Source: Sulfitobacter sp.
GTDB taxonomy: Bacteria > Pseudomonadota > Alphaproteobacteria > Rhodobacterales > Rhodobacteraceae
DNA: 52,599 bases
Direction of reading: 5' to 3'
Assembly: GCA_024637305.1 (NCBI GenBank)
Contig: JAGXFI010000127.1
Location: 1-52,599 of the forward strand
The number at the start of each line of letters is the position of its first letter. The stretch's first letter is position 1. The translations under genes were made by a program, and so were the position numbers. The notes under the pieces are model-generated. The model searched no databases. It was given only the letters and a program-made list of their open reading frames with translations, and was not told where the DNA came from. Of this stretch, positions 1 to 7,641 are shown piece by piece.

Positions 1-245
1 ACCGTCTCTCCGCCCTTGAGCAGATAGCGCCCGATCAGATCGGCGGCGGACAGATCGTCGTGGCAGGCGACCGTGTAGAGCGGCTTGCCCAGTTTCGCGG
101 CCATGTGTTCGACGAACCGTGTCTTGCCGCAGCCGGTCGGCCCCTTCAGAAGAAGGGGCAAACCGTTGTTATGTGCCATCTCGAACAGCTCGCATTCGCG
201 GCCCGAGGGTTGGTAGTGCGGGGTGGTCATCACGATATCTTTCAT
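1..245 (-). CDS. norQ: Nitric oxide reductase activation protein NorQ (MoxR/CbbQ-type AAA+ ATPase), N-terminal part
   Basis: The gene runs off the left edge, so only the first 81 codons are visible. The start is the ATG at 243-245, four bases after the norB stop codon on the same strand. The fragment contains a Walker A loop (GPTGCGKT, about residues 35-42) and then the stretch [20 protein letters not shown], typical of the CbbQ/NirQ/NorQ group. Members of this family are cytoplasmic AAA+ chaperone ATPases that, with a NorD-type partner, help insert or activate the metal centre of nitric oxide reductase. The place directly after norC and norB fits the norCBQD order of Rhodobacter-type denitrifiers. 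The rest of the gene and any norD lie outside the window. Confidence 0.9.
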   Translation of the reverse strand, partial: MKDIVMTTPHYQPSGRECELFEMAHNNGLPLLLKGPTGCGKTRFVEHMAAKLGKPLYTVACHDDLSAADLIGRYLLKGGET

Positions 246-248
246 GAT

Positions 249-1598
249 TTATTCTCCTGCTACGGTCGCGTGCGGGCCGGGTTCGATGACTTCGCGCTTT
301 CGAACGACGAGCAGCGAATAGATGAACAAGAGCGCGCCGATCACCACACAAGCACCCGCGCCAAAGCGCATGATATAGAAGATCGACAGACTGTCCTGAA
401 CTTCCATGTAGTAGTCTCCGATCACACGTTGCATGTGGGTCTGGATGGTCCCTGCAAAGGTCAGCACGAAGGTCATGAAAGCCATCCCACCAGTCATCAG
501 CCAGAAGCTCACCATGTTGAGCACCTGATTGTACGGCTGGCGCTGACGCAGCAATGGCATTGCATAGGTGAAGATCGCGAGGTTCAGGGCGACATAGGCT
601 CCGTAAAAGGCCAGGTGCCCATGTGCCGCTGTGATCTGAGTGCCGTGGCTGTAGAAGTTGACGCCGTGCAAAGTGTGCAAAAAGCCCCAGACGCCGGCAC
701 CGAAGAAGGCAACGGTGGACGACCCCAGCGACCACAGGAGTGCCGCCTTGTTGGGGTGGTTGCGCTTGCCCTTCCAGACCATGACGAAGGCAAAGGACAT
801 CATCAGGAAGAACGGGATCACCTCGAAGGTCGAGAAGATCGAGCCGATCCATTGCCAGTACCCCGGCAGGCCGATCCAGTAGAAATGGTGCCCAGTGCCG
901 AGGATGCCCGAGAAAAGCGCAGTGGCGACGATGACATAGAGCCATTTTTCCACGACTTCGCGGTCAACACCGGTGAGCTTCAGGAGCAGGAAGGCAAGGA
1001 TCGCGGCCATCACCAGCTCCCAGGTCGCTTCGACCCAGAGGTGAACGACGAACCACCAGTACATCTTGTCCAGCGACAGGTTGTCGGGGTTGATGAAGGC
1101 AAAGATCCAGAGCAGCGAAAGCAGCCACAGCCCCATCAGCAGCACGTTGGTGATCGCGGTTTTCTTGCCCGCAAGAACCGTCATCGAGATATTGAACAGG
1201 AAGATGAGCGCGGCGACGAGGATGCCGATCTTGACCCAAAGGGGTTGTTCAAGAAATTCGCGCCCGCCGTGAATGCCGACAAGGTAGCTACCCACGGCAC
1301 CCAGCGTGCCGACAACCAGGATGATGAGTTGCAGATAGGCCAGCTTGACCGAATAGAGTTCACGCTCGGACTCTTCCGGGACCAGAAAAAATGCGGCCCC
1401 GAAAAAACCGAGCAGCAACCAGACGATCAACGCGTTGGTATGGATCATGCGGATGACGCTGAACGGCACCAGTTCCGACAGGAAGTTGGGCGAAATATAG
1501 ACCCATCCGGCCAGAAGTCCGCCAAGGACCTGAATGCCGAATAGCGCCATCGCGCAGACGAAATAGGCATATGCCACTTTTTGAGATTGGTATTTCAT
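249..1598 (-). CDS. norB: Nitric oxide reductase large subunit NorB
   Basis: 449 residues, the usual length for the catalytic subunit of cytochrome c-dependent NO reductase (cNOR). The protein is very hydrophobic with about 12 membrane segments. Conserved haem-copper-oxidase-type histidines are visible in HTNALIVWLLLGFF, VVHLWVEATWELVMAA, GTGHHFYWIG and AAHGHLAFYGAY, and supply ligands for haem b, haem b3 and the non-haem iron FeB. It reduces two NO to N2O using electrons from NorC at the outer face of the inner membrane. It lies 12 bp after norC and 3 bp before norQ, clearly one operon. The start ATG at 1598 follows a GGAGGAAT ribosome site. It lacks the N-terminal extension of quinol-fed qNOR, which agrees with the presence of norC. 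Confidence 0.97.
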   Translation of the reverse strand: MKYQSQKVAYAYFVCAMALFGIQVLGGLLAGWVYISPNFLSELVPFSVIRMIHTNALIVWLLLGFFGAAFFLVPEESERELYSVKLAYLQLIILVVGTLGAVGSYLVGIHGGREFLEQPLWVKIGILVAALIFLFNISMTVLAGKKTAITNVLLMGLWLLSLLWIFAFINPDNLSLDKMYWWFVVHLWVEATWELVMAAILAFLLLKLTGVDREVVEKWLYVIVATALFSGILGTGHHFYWIGLPGYWQWIGSIFSTFEVIPFFLMMSFAFVMVWKGKRNHPNKAALLWSLGSSTVAFFGAGVWGFLHTLHGVNFYSHGTQITAAHGHLAFYGAYVALNLAIFTYAMPLLRQRQPYNQVLNMVSFWLMTGGMAFMTFVLTFAGTIQTHMQRVIGDYYMEVQDSLSIFYIMRFGAGACVVIGALLFIYSLLVVRKREVIEPGPHATVAGE

Positions 1599-1610
1599 TG
1601 GTATTCCTCC

Positions 1611-2063
1611 TCAACCCGCGTCATTGGGCGGCCAGCCCTGCGTGTCGGTTTGATCGGCCCACCGCAAAAATTCCGCGAGTGCGCGGATTTCTTCTTCGGT
1701 GAGGTTGAAGTTCGGCATCTGGCGACGGCCTTCGATTCCGCTGGGCTGGGCTTCCATCCACCCTTGCAGGATTTCGAAAGCGGCCTCCGGGTCGTCCAGC
1801 ACACCCCATCGGGTCATGACGTTACCGACCTCGGGAGCGAAATAGGCACCTTCGCCATGCAAGGTGTGGCAGTTGATGCACGAATTGCGTTCCCAGACAT
1901 GTTTGCCCATCCTAACCTCTTTGGTCAGGGGCATGCCCGCTGTGGATTTCTCGACCACATATTTGTGGCTGTGGGCGGTCAGCCCGATAAAGACGACTAC
2001 GAAGAAGATCGAGCCTCCGTAGAATACGTTGCGCGCCCGCGATTTTGTAAGGAATTCAGCCAT
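1611..2063 (-). CDS. norC: Nitric oxide reductase cytochrome c subunit NorC
   Basis: 150 residues with one N-terminal membrane anchor (about residues 13-30) and a periplasmic monohaem cytochrome c domain. The haem site is CINCH (Cys62, Cys65, His66), followed by TLHGEGAYFAPE, a typical NorC sequence; a Met in RRQMPNFNL (about residue 117) is the likely distal haem ligand. NorC passes electrons from soluble carriers such as pseudoazurin or cytochrome c to NorB. It is the first gene of norCBQ. A palindromic NnrR-type box lies 61 bp upstream and a TACTAC -10-like element (minus strand, 2095-2100) lies 33 bp centre to centre from it, the spacing expected for an Fnr-family class II activator. Confidence 0.96.
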   Translation of the reverse strand: MAEFLTKSRARNVFYGGSIFFVVVFIGLTAHSHKYVVEKSTAGMPLTKEVRMGKHVWERNSCINCHTLHGEGAYFAPEVGNVMTRWGVLDDPEAAFEILQGWMEAQPSGIEGRRQMPNFNLTEEEIRALAEFLRWADQTDTQGWPPNDAG

Positions 2064-2123
2064 GTTTGGGCCTCCGTTCGGCGATTCATGTGCCGGTAGT
2101 AGCCCGCCGGTCGCGCAACAAGT

Positions 2124-2137
2124 TTGCGCCAGCGCAA
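2124..2137. promoter_or_regulatory. NnrR/Dnr-type operator between norC and the DUF1858 gene
   Basis: The sequence TTGCGCCAGCGCAA is a perfect palindrome, TTGCG-N4-CGCAA. It is close to the TTGCG-N4-CACAA motif known for NnrR in Rhodobacter sphaeroides. On the minus strand TACTAC at 2095-2100 is centred 33 bp away, and on the plus strand TAATTT at 2159-2164 is centred 31 bp away. Both fit a site centred near -41.5, so one box could activate norCBQ and the divergent small gene. Binding is inferred. Confidence 0.7.
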
Positions 2138-2201
2138 CGTCGAATGCATTTGAGCAAGTAATTTGAGCCGGTAGATAATGTACCAGTCAACGAGGTGCCT
2201 C

Positions 2202-2408
2202 ATGACGCGAATGCGACTCGAAAACCCTGATTTGCCGCTGGACGATCTGATGGCCAGCTGGCCGCAGACGATTCCGGTTTTCATGCGTCACAAGATGCTT
2301 TGCGTGGGATGTCTGGTGAATCCGTTTCATACGGTTAAGGACGCCTGCGCGGAATACGGGCTGGACGAAACCGCGTTTTACGCGGAACTCCGCCTTGCGA
2401 TCACGTAG
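2202..2408 (+). CDS. Small DUF1858 (disulfide-domain) protein
   Basis: 68 residues from the ATG at 2202, which has GAGGTG eight bases upstream. An in-frame ATG at 2178 overlaps a likely -10 (GATAAT, 2174-2179) and is less credible. The protein matches DUF1858, the small alpha-helical domain found next to hybrid cluster proteins and as a redox-disulfide module: LDDLMASWPQTIPVFMRHKM, then a CVGC motif and HTVKDACAEYGLD. The two cysteines could form a redox disulfide or bind iron-sulfur or iron. The last 8 bp overlap the convergent nnrR gene. Its position between norC and nnrR, sharing the NnrR box at 2124-2137, suggests a role under nitric oxide or low oxygen. No precise function is established. 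Confidence 0.85.
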   Translation: MTRMRLENPDLPLDDLMASWPQTIPVFMRHKMLCVGCLVNPFHTVKDACAEYGLDETAFYAELRLAIT

Positions 2409-3120
2409 CCTTCGGCCCCGTCAACAGCACCAGCTGATGGGGTTCGAGTACGGTGATGCGTTTCCGGCCACTTTCGACCAGACCCTGTTTTTCCCACGCG
2501 CTGAGCATGCGGCTGACGGTATGCAGCGTTGTTCCCGTCATTTCCGACAGATCCTGACGGGTAATGGGAAAATCGATCTCTATCCCCTTGGCGACCTTGC
2601 GACCCGTCTGGTTGATCAGTCGCAACAACGCATTCGCGATCCGTTGCTCGACCTGCTGGGTTGCCATCTCGACGATACGGGTATTCATCTCGCCGATACG
2701 CGTTCCGACGGTCTTGTAGGTCTCGGTGGCAAAGCCGTCATACTTCGCCACGAATTCCGGCCACAGCCGTCCGGGCCAGGACAACGCGATGGATTCTGCC
2801 GCCGTGATGGCCGTTGCAGGGTAGGTGTCCCGCCCGAGCGCCTGTGCGATGCCGAACAACTGGCCGCTGGGGATGTGCAGCGCGATCACCTGTTCACCTT
2901 CGGGCGTGATGCGCACCACACGGATATACCCGTCAAGCAGCATGTAAAAACGATCCGCCGGCGCGCCTTCCTCGAAAACGGTTGTTCCGGACTCAAATCG
3001 CCGCGGGCTCGCCTGATCGAGAATCTCGCGAATCTGTGGGCCGTCCAGCCTTGAAAAAGGCGGCACATGGCTCAACAGGCTTTCATCCAGCCGGGTTTGC
3101 GGGCGTTTTGCGTGTCTCAT
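2401..3120 (-). CDS. nnrR: Crp/Fnr-family NO-responsive regulator (NnrR/Dnr type)
   Basis: 239 residues: an N-terminal cyclic-nucleotide-binding-type beta barrel (about 15-135), a long dimerisation helix, and a C-terminal winged helix-turn-helix (about 170-230). The recognition region is TGTTLHTVSRMLSAWEKQG. The protein has no cysteine, so it cannot carry the Fnr [4Fe-4S] cluster; this is the NnrR/Dnr type, which senses NO, in Dnr through haem. At the residue where Fnr has the DNA-reading Glu (E-x2-SR) there is His, which fits operators with TTGCG rather than TTGAT half-sites. It is convergent with the DUF1858 gene and divergent from pseudoazurin-nirK. It is the obvious candidate to control the nor and nir units here. 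Confidence 0.9.
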   Translation of the reverse strand: MRHAKRPQTRLDESLLSHVPPFSRLDGPQIREILDQASPRRFESGTTVFEEGAPADRFYMLLDGYIRVVRITPEGEQVIALHIPSGQLFGIAQALGRDTYPATAITAAESIALSWPGRLWPEFVAKYDGFATETYKTVGTRIGEMNTRIVEMATQQVEQRIANALLRLINQTGRKVAKGIEIDFPITRQDLSEMTGTTLHTVSRMLSAWEKQGLVESGRKRITVLEPHQLVLLTGPKAT

Positions 3121-3161
3121 AGTCGCTTAATTTCACAATTCTTGCGCGGGAGCCACGTGAA

Positions 3162-3175
3162 TTGATCCAGATCAA
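3162..3175. promoter_or_regulatory. Fnr-consensus box between nnrR and pseudoazurin
   Basis: TTGATCCAGATCAA is an exact TTGAT-N4-ATCAA Fnr/FnrL consensus palindrome. It lies 42 bp upstream of the nnrR start and 33 bp (about three helical turns) centre to centre upstream of the second box at 3195-3208. It could let an oxygen-sensing FnrL act on nnrR, on pseudoazurin-nirK, or on both. No clear -10 stands at -41.5 spacing on either strand, so class I activation of the rightward promoter, or control of nnrR, are both open. Confidence 0.7.
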
Positions 3176-3194
3176 CAAAACCGGCTCGTTTCTA

Positions 3195-3236
3195 TTGCGC
3201 CAGGACAAAGATCAGACATGCGACGGGAGATATCTA
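3195..3236 (+). promoter_or_regulatory. NnrR-like box and -10 element of the pseudoazurin-nirK promoter
   Basis: TTGCGCCAGGACAA (3195-3208) matches TTGCG-N4-CACAA with one mismatch and has the same CCAG spacer as the other two boxes. A -10-like TATCTA at 3231-3236 is centred exactly 32 bp from the box centre, the class II spacing of Fnr-family activators. Transcription would then begin near 3243, which excludes the upstream ATG at 3218 as the pseudoazurin start and supports the one at 3266. Confidence 0.6.
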
Positions 3237-3265
3237 TCCATCAAACGAACATGAAAGGAAAAAAA

Positions 3266-3697
3266 ATGTTTCGTATGATCGCCTCCGGCCTCGCGCTTAG
3301 CGCCATTTTGAGCAGCCCGGTATTGGCTGAAACCTTCGAAGTAAAGATGCTCAACAAGGGCGAGGAAGGCACGATGGTCTTTGAGCCTTCGTTCGTTCGC
3401 ATCGCACCAGGCGACACGGTGGTTTTCGTCCCGACGGACAAGAGCCACAACGCCGAAAGCATCAAAGGCATGATGCCTGAGGGCGCTGAAGGGTTCACCG
3501 GCAAGATGAACAAGGAAGTCGAAGCCACGTTTGACGCCGAAGGTGTGTACGGCGTGATGTGCAAACCGCACTATGCAATGGGCATGGTGATGACGATCGC
3601 GGTCGGCGATGTCGATGCAGCACCTGAGGACTTCTTTGAGGGCCGTGTGCCCAAGAAGGCCAAAGAGCGCTTCGAAGCCCAGCTCGGCAATCTTTGA
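3266..3697 (+). CDS. paz: Pseudoazurin (periplasmic blue copper protein)
   Basis: 143 residues with a 21-residue signal peptide ending in SSPVLA, then ETFEVKML. The cupredoxin type 1 copper ligands are His61, Cys99, His102 and Met107 of the precursor (TDKSHNAES and [12 protein letters not shown]); after signal removal they become 40, 78, 81 and 86, the classical pseudoazurin numbering. It carries electrons from the bc1 complex to NirK, and possibly to NorC. The start at 3266 is chosen for the AAGGA ribosome site just upstream, the clean signal peptide and the promoter position; ATGs at 3218 and 3251 are in frame but less suitable. It lies directly upstream of nirK, its expected partner. Confidence 0.96.
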   Translation: MFRMIASGLALSAILSSPVLAETFEVKMLNKGEEGTMVFEPSFVRIAPGDTVVFVPTDKSHNAESIKGMMPEGAEGFTGKMNKEVEATFDAEGVYGVMCKPHYAMGMVMTIAVGDVDAAPEDFFEGRVPKKAKERFEAQLGNL

Positions 3698-3720
3698 ACA
3701 AGACAACCACTCACGGCGAT

Positions 3721-3734
3721 GCCCGAAAACGGGC
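3721..3734 (+). other. Small GC hairpin between pseudoazurin and nirK
   Basis: GCCCG-AAAA-CGGGC forms a five-pair stem with an A4 loop, 23 bp after the pseudoazurin stop and 34 bp before the nirK start. There is no U tract, so it is not a good terminator. It could be an mRNA processing or stability element that sets different levels of the two proteins; this is inference only. Confidence 0.35.
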
Positions 3735-3768
3735 GCGCCTCTCAAACTCGAAAATGATGGAGGAAGAA

Positions 3769-4986
3769 ATGACAAAATTCATCAACCCAGGTCTTATGCA
3801 AACCAGCCGACGCAATGTCCTGCGCGGCTCCGTTCTGGCGGGCGCTGCGGCGCTGACCGGTGCAAGTGCGATGGCGGCTCCCCGCAGCCCCAAATTGCAC
3901 AAGGCGAACGCCACCTCTGCCAACCTCTATAAAGCGGCGGCAGAGCAAGCTGCGGAAAGCACAGCCGCTCCGGCAGATCTGACCGGCTATACCCGCGTCA
4001 GGCAGGAATTAGTGGCACCCCCGTTCGCACCGGAACACGAGCAGGTTGCGACCGGCGGCCCGAAGATCGTCGAGATCACCATGGACACCACCGAGCGTCT
4101 GATGGTCGTGGATGAAGACACCGGCGCGTCGATCTGGGCCTTGACCTTTAACGGCTCCGTTCCCGGTCCGCTGATCATCGTCCACGAAGGCGACATGGTC
4201 GAACTGACCCTGCGCAATCCGACCGACAGCATGATGGAGCACAACATCGACTTTCACGCGTCTACCGGCGCGCTGGGCGGTGGCGGCTTGACCCATATTT
4301 TTCCCGGCGAGGAAACAGTGCTGCGCTGGAAGGCGACCAAACCGGGCTGCTTTACCTATCACTGTGCCCCTGGTGGCGCGATGATCCCCTATCACGTCTG
4401 CCACGGCATGAACGGGGCGATCATGGTCCTGCCGCGCGACGGTCTGAAGGACAAGGACGGCAACCTGCTGAAATACGACACCATCGCCTATATAGGGGAA
4501 CAGGATTACTATCTGCCGAAAGATGAAAACGGCGATTACCGTTCTTACGCGGTGGCTGGCGAAGATTATACCGACAGCCTCGATGCAATGCGCACGCTCA
4601 CACCGACCCATTCGGTGTTCAACGGGGCCGTTGGTGCCTTGACCGGTGAAAATGCCCTGCGCAGCAAGGTGGGCGAGACTGTCCTGATGATCCACAACCA
4701 GGCCAACCGGGACACCCGTCCGCACCTGATCGGCGGCCATGGCGACTTTGTCTGGGAAGCATCGTTCAGCGAAGCACCGATGACCGGCATGGAGACATGG
4801 TTCGTCCGAGGCGGCAGCGCGGTAGCTGCGATGTATACCTTCGAGCAGCCCGGGGTTTACGCATATGTGAACCACAACCTGATCGAAGGCGCGATGCTCG
4901 GAGCAACCGCACATTTCGTTGTCGATGGCGAGTGGAACAATAACCTGATGGAGCAAGTCGTCGCACCACGTGCCTTCGCGACCTGA
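3769..4986 (+). CDS. nirK: Copper-containing nitrite reductase NirK
   Basis: 405 residues from the ATG at 3769 (AGGAAG five bases upstream); an upstream in-frame ATG at 3694 would overlap pseudoazurin. A twin-arginine signal is visible ([20 protein letters not shown]), so the folded protein is exported by Tat. Two cupredoxin domains follow. Ligands seen: HNIDFH (His158 for type 1 Cu, His163 for type 2), [12 protein letters not shown] (His198 type 2; Cys199 and His209 type 1), Met214, and a late type 2 His in HLIGGHGDF. The enzyme reduces nitrite to NO in the periplasm. The extra residue in the Cys-His loop and the long N-terminus resemble Rhodobacter-type NirK. It is the second gene of a paz-nirK-nirV unit. 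Confidence 0.97.
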   Translation: MTKFINPGLMQTSRRNVLRGSVLAGAAALTGASAMAAPRSPKLHKANATSANLYKAAAEQAAESTAAPADLTGYTRVRQELVAPPFAPEHEQVATGGPKIVEITMDTTERLMVVDEDTGASIWALTFNGSVPGPLIIVHEGDMVELTLRNPTDSMMEHNIDFHASTGALGGGGLTHIFPGEETVLRWKATKPGCFTYHCAPGGAMIPYHVCHGMNGAIMVLPRDGLKDKDGNLLKYDTIAYIGEQDYYLPKDENGDYRSYAVAGEDYTDSLDAMRTLTPTHSVFNGAVGALTGENALRSKVGETVLMIHNQANRDTRPHLIGGHGDFVWEASFSEAPMTGMETWFVRGGSAVAAMYTFEQPGVYAYVNHNLIEGAMLGATAHFVVDGEWNNNLMEQVVAPRAFAT

Positions 4987-5002
4987 TACGGAGAAAAAGA
5001 CC

Positions 5003-5752
5003 ATGACCACCACCGAAATCCATTCAACGACACCCCGCAACACTTTGCGCTGGGTGGGGTTGGCCGGGTCGGTGGCGGTCCTTTTCGGGGCCGCGTTCTT
5101 TCTGCGCGGCCCCGATCTGTTGTCACCGCCCGCGATGGCCGAAGAGCCGGTCGTCATGCAGGACGGTGCGCCGGTTTACGTCCAGAAATACGAGGTCAGC
5201 GTCGCTGAGTGGAATGCCTGCCACCAAGCCGGCGGTTGCACGCTGGCATTGCGCGCGCCCAATGGAAAATCTGAACTTACCACTCCCGCGACCGGGCTTT
5301 CCTTCGTAGACGTGGGCGAATACCTGACCTGGATCAGCTATGCGACCGGGCATGATTTTCGTCTGCCGACGCTTGCCGAATGGGAATACATGGCCGCAGA
5401 GGTGCTGCCCAAAGCTCCCGATCCGATCTTCACCTCGTCCGAACTGACATGGGCCTCCGCCTATCTGCTCAAACCGCAAACCAAGCGCTCGTTGCGTCCG
5501 CAAGGGTCTTTCGCGACCACCTCGCAAGGGATCGTCGATCTGGATGGCAGCGTTTGGGAATGGACCAGCGAATGCTTTACGGGCGCTTCGGGGGGAGAGA
5601 TCGCGCCGGACCGTTGTCCGGCCTTCTTTGTCGGTGGCGAACATATCGCCGCGATGTCCTATCTTGAACGCGATCCTGCCCGGGGTGGATGCGCCGTCGG
5701 TTCCCCACCTGCACATCTGGGGATGAGACTGGTATCCGACCAAGCGTTCTGA
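5003..5752 (+). CDS. nirV: NirV: formylglycine-generating-enzyme-fold protein of the nitrite reductase locus
   Basis: 249 residues from the ATG at 5003, with a GGAG ribosome site and only 16 bp after nirK. One N-terminal membrane segment (LRWVGLAGSVAVLFGAAFF) is followed by an exported SUMF1/FGE-sulfatase domain with the typical sequences YEVSVAEWNACHQAG, GHDFRLPTLAEWEYMA and DLDGSVWEWTSECF. NirV proteins accompany nirK in many denitrifiers. Their molecular job is not settled, and nirV mutants in Rhodobacter are reported to keep nitrite reductase activity. A maturation or accessory role for NirK is plausible but unproven. Co-transcription with paz and nirK is likely. Confidence 0.9.
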   Translation: MTTTEIHSTTPRNTLRWVGLAGSVAVLFGAAFFLRGPDLLSPPAMAEEPVVMQDGAPVYVQKYEVSVAEWNACHQAGGCTLALRAPNGKSELTTPATGLSFVDVGEYLTWISYATGHDFRLPTLAEWEYMAAEVLPKAPDPIFTSSELTWASAYLLKPQTKRSLRPQGSFATTSQGIVDLDGSVWEWTSECFTGASGGEIAPDRCPAFFVGGEHIAAMSYLERDPARGGCAVGSPPAHLGMRLVSDQAF

Positions 5753-5978
5753 GCGCATTCCGGGGCTGCCGGCCTATGGCTGCGGTTCCCGATCAAGCCG
5801 GAAATTAAAGAGGCTTTGCAAATGCTTGCCGTTCCGTCCAAGATGTCGGTGCTGGATGCCCTGAAGCAGAGCCTGTCAGATGCGCCGTGATCGACGCTTG
5901 TTTGCGACGCCTCATGGCTTGACAACCAGCGATGCCTTGGGCCTTGTTCGGCCGAATTTGATTGCAGGGAGAATTGCC

Positions 5979-7094
5979 ATGATGAAAACCCGCGCCGCCG
6001 TTGCCGTTGCCGCCGGAAAACCGCTCGAAATTATGGAAGTGAACCTCGAAGGACCCAAGCGCGGCGAGGTGTTGGTCGAAATCAAGGCGACCGGTCTGTG
6101 CCATACGGATGAATTCACCCGGTCCGGCGATGACCCCGAGGGTATTTTCCCCGCAATTCTGGGTCACGAAGGAGCCGGGATCGTGCTGGAGGTGGGCGAG
6201 GGCGTTACGACGCTTGAGGTTGGCGATCATGTGATCCCGCTGTATACGCCCGAATGTCGCGAATGCGAATATTGCCTGTCGGGCAAGACGAACCTGTGCC
6301 AGAAGATCCGGATCACCCAAGGTCAGGGTCTATTGCCGGACGGAACCACCCGGTTCTCGATGCAGGACGGTACGCCAATCCATCATTACATGGGGTGCTC
6401 GACCTTTGCCAATCATACCGTGGTGCCCGAGATTGCATTGGCGAAGGTGCGCAAGGATGCGCCGTTCGACAAGATCTGTTATATCGGCTGTGGCGTGACC
6501 ACAGGGATCGGGGCGGTCATCAACACCGCCAAGGTAGAGATCGGCGCGCGCTGTGTGGTCTTTGGTTTGGGAGGTATCGGTCTGAACGTCATTCAGGGCC
6601 TGCGGCTTGCCGGGGCGGACCAGATCGTGGGCGTGGACCTCAACGACGACAAGGCGGAGATAGGCACGTATTTCGGCATGACCGATTTCGTGAACCCGAC
6701 GAAAGTGGACGGCGACATGGTCGCGCATCTGGTCGAGCTTACCAAAGGTGGCGCGGATTATACGTTTGACGCGACCGGAAATACCAAGGTCATGCGCACG
6801 GCACTGGAGGCCGCGCACAAGGGCTGGGGCGAGTCGATCATCATCGGTGTGGCCCCTGCAGGTGCCGAGATCAGCACGCGCCCCTTCCAGTTGGTCACCG
6901 GCCGCGTCTGGCGCGGGACGGCTTTTGGCGGGGCCAAGGGACGGACGGATGTGCCCAAAATCGTCGATTGGTACATGGACGGCAAGATTGAGATCGACCC
7001 GATGATCACTCATAAGCTGACGCTTGACCAGATCAACGAAGGGTTTGACCTCATGCACGCGGGCAAGTCCATTCGCGCCGTGGTGGAGTTCTGA
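5979..7094 (+). CDS. adhI/frmA: S-(hydroxymethyl)glutathione dehydrogenase / class III alcohol dehydrogenase (GSNO reductase)
   Basis: 371 residues, the normal length of class III zinc alcohol dehydrogenases. Catalytic zinc ligands: Cys in GLCHTDEF, His-Glu in LGHEGAGIV and Cys in [12 protein letters not shown]. The structural zinc site is [17 protein letters not shown]. The NAD-binding Rossmann motif is [20 protein letters not shown]. These enzymes oxidise the formaldehyde-glutathione adduct and reduce S-nitrosoglutathione. The ATG at 5979 is chosen because GGGAG lies seven bases upstream; the longer frame to 5880 has no support. It follows nirV by 226 bp and precedes a catabolic cassette by 10 bp, so it could serve NO detoxification, formaldehyde removal, or the downstream pathway. 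A TTGACA-like -35 at 5919-5924 hints at its own promoter. Confidence 0.93.
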   Translation: MMKTRAAVAVAAGKPLEIMEVNLEGPKRGEVLVEIKATGLCHTDEFTRSGDDPEGIFPAILGHEGAGIVLEVGEGVTTLEVGDHVIPLYTPECRECEYCLSGKTNLCQKIRITQGQGLLPDGTTRFSMQDGTPIHHYMGCSTFANHTVVPEIALAKVRKDAPFDKICYIGCGVTTGIGAVINTAKVEIGARCVVFGLGGIGLNVIQGLRLAGADQIVGVDLNDDKAEIGTYFGMTDFVNPTKVDGDMVAHLVELTKGGADYTFDATGNTKVMRTALEAAHKGWGESIIIGVAPAGAEISTRPFQLVTGRVWRGTAFGGAKGRTDVPKIVDWYMDGKIEIDPMITHKLTLDQINEGFDLMHAGKSIRAVVEF

Positions 7095-7104
7095 AGGTTG
7101 GCGG

Positions 7105-7581
7105 ATGACTGACCGGATGCCCATGAAACTCACCGTCAACGGCACCGAACACGAGATCGACGTCGAAGACGACATGCCGCTTTTGTGGGTGTTGCGCGAT
7201 GTGCTGGGGATCACGGGGCCGAAATACGGCTGCGGAATAGCGGCGTGCGGGGCCTGCACCGTGCATATGGACGGGGTCGCCGTGCGGTCGTGTCAGGTCG
7301 CGGCTGCGGATGTGGACGGGAAGATCACCACGATCGAAGGTCTTGGCACGCCCGAGGCACCGCACCCTGTACAGGCCGCGTGGATCGACCATCAAGTCGC
7401 CCAGTGCGGGTATTGCCAGTCCGGTCAGATCATGCAGGCAGCGGCTTTTCTGGGTTTCAACCCGGACCCTACGGATGACCAGATTGATGCGGCGATGGGG
7501 GGTAACCTCTGCCGCTGCGGGACTTATCCGCGTATCCGCGAAGCGCTCAAGTCCGCTGCGGCCAAGCTGGGCGCAGGGTAA
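7105..7581 (+). CDS. Molybdenum hydroxylase [2Fe-2S] small subunit (IorA/CoxS type)
   Basis: 158 residues. The N-terminal plant-ferredoxin-type cluster uses Cys43, Cys48, Cys51 and Cys63 ([13 protein letters not shown] ... RSCQ); the C-terminal helical domain carries the second cluster through QCGYCQSGQ and GNLCRCGTY. This is the electron-transfer subunit of two-component xanthine-dehydrogenase-family enzymes such as isoquinoline 1-oxidoreductase or aldehyde oxidases that pass electrons to a c-type cytochrome. There is no FAD subunit nearby. Its large partner is probably the gene at 10632-12872, three genes downstream, an unusual split. The start at 7105 has GAAGG upstream; ATG 7123 is an alternative. 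The 10 bp gap to the dehydrogenase suggests co-transcription. Confidence 0.9.
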   Translation: MTDRMPMKLTVNGTEHEIDVEDDMPLLWVLRDVLGITGPKYGCGIAACGACTVHMDGVAVRSCQVAAADVDGKITTIEGLGTPEAPHPVQAAWIDHQVAQCGYCQSGQIMQAAAFLGFNPDPTDDQIDAAMGGNLCRCGTYPRIREALKSAAAKLGAG

Positions 7582-7641
7582 CGCTGCGCTCGCGCGCGAA
7601 ATGACTTGACCGGCCCATACGTTAGCGACTGTTGTGGGAAC

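Noticed and set aside
60-1544. Long plus-strand open frame opposite norB and norQ
   Set aside because: It is the antisense shadow of norB; the peptide is His/Arg/Gln-rich without any family pattern and lacks a ribosome site.
4009-5157. Long minus-strand open frame opposite nirK
   Set aside because: Antisense shadow of nirK in high-GC sequence; composition and lack of motifs argue against a gene.
5822-5890. Twenty-two-codon frame ([20 protein letters not shown]...) with an AAAGAGG site between nirV and the class III dehydrogenase
   Set aside because: Too short to judge, no recognisable homology and no regulatory logic such as repeated codons; could be a degraded gene end.
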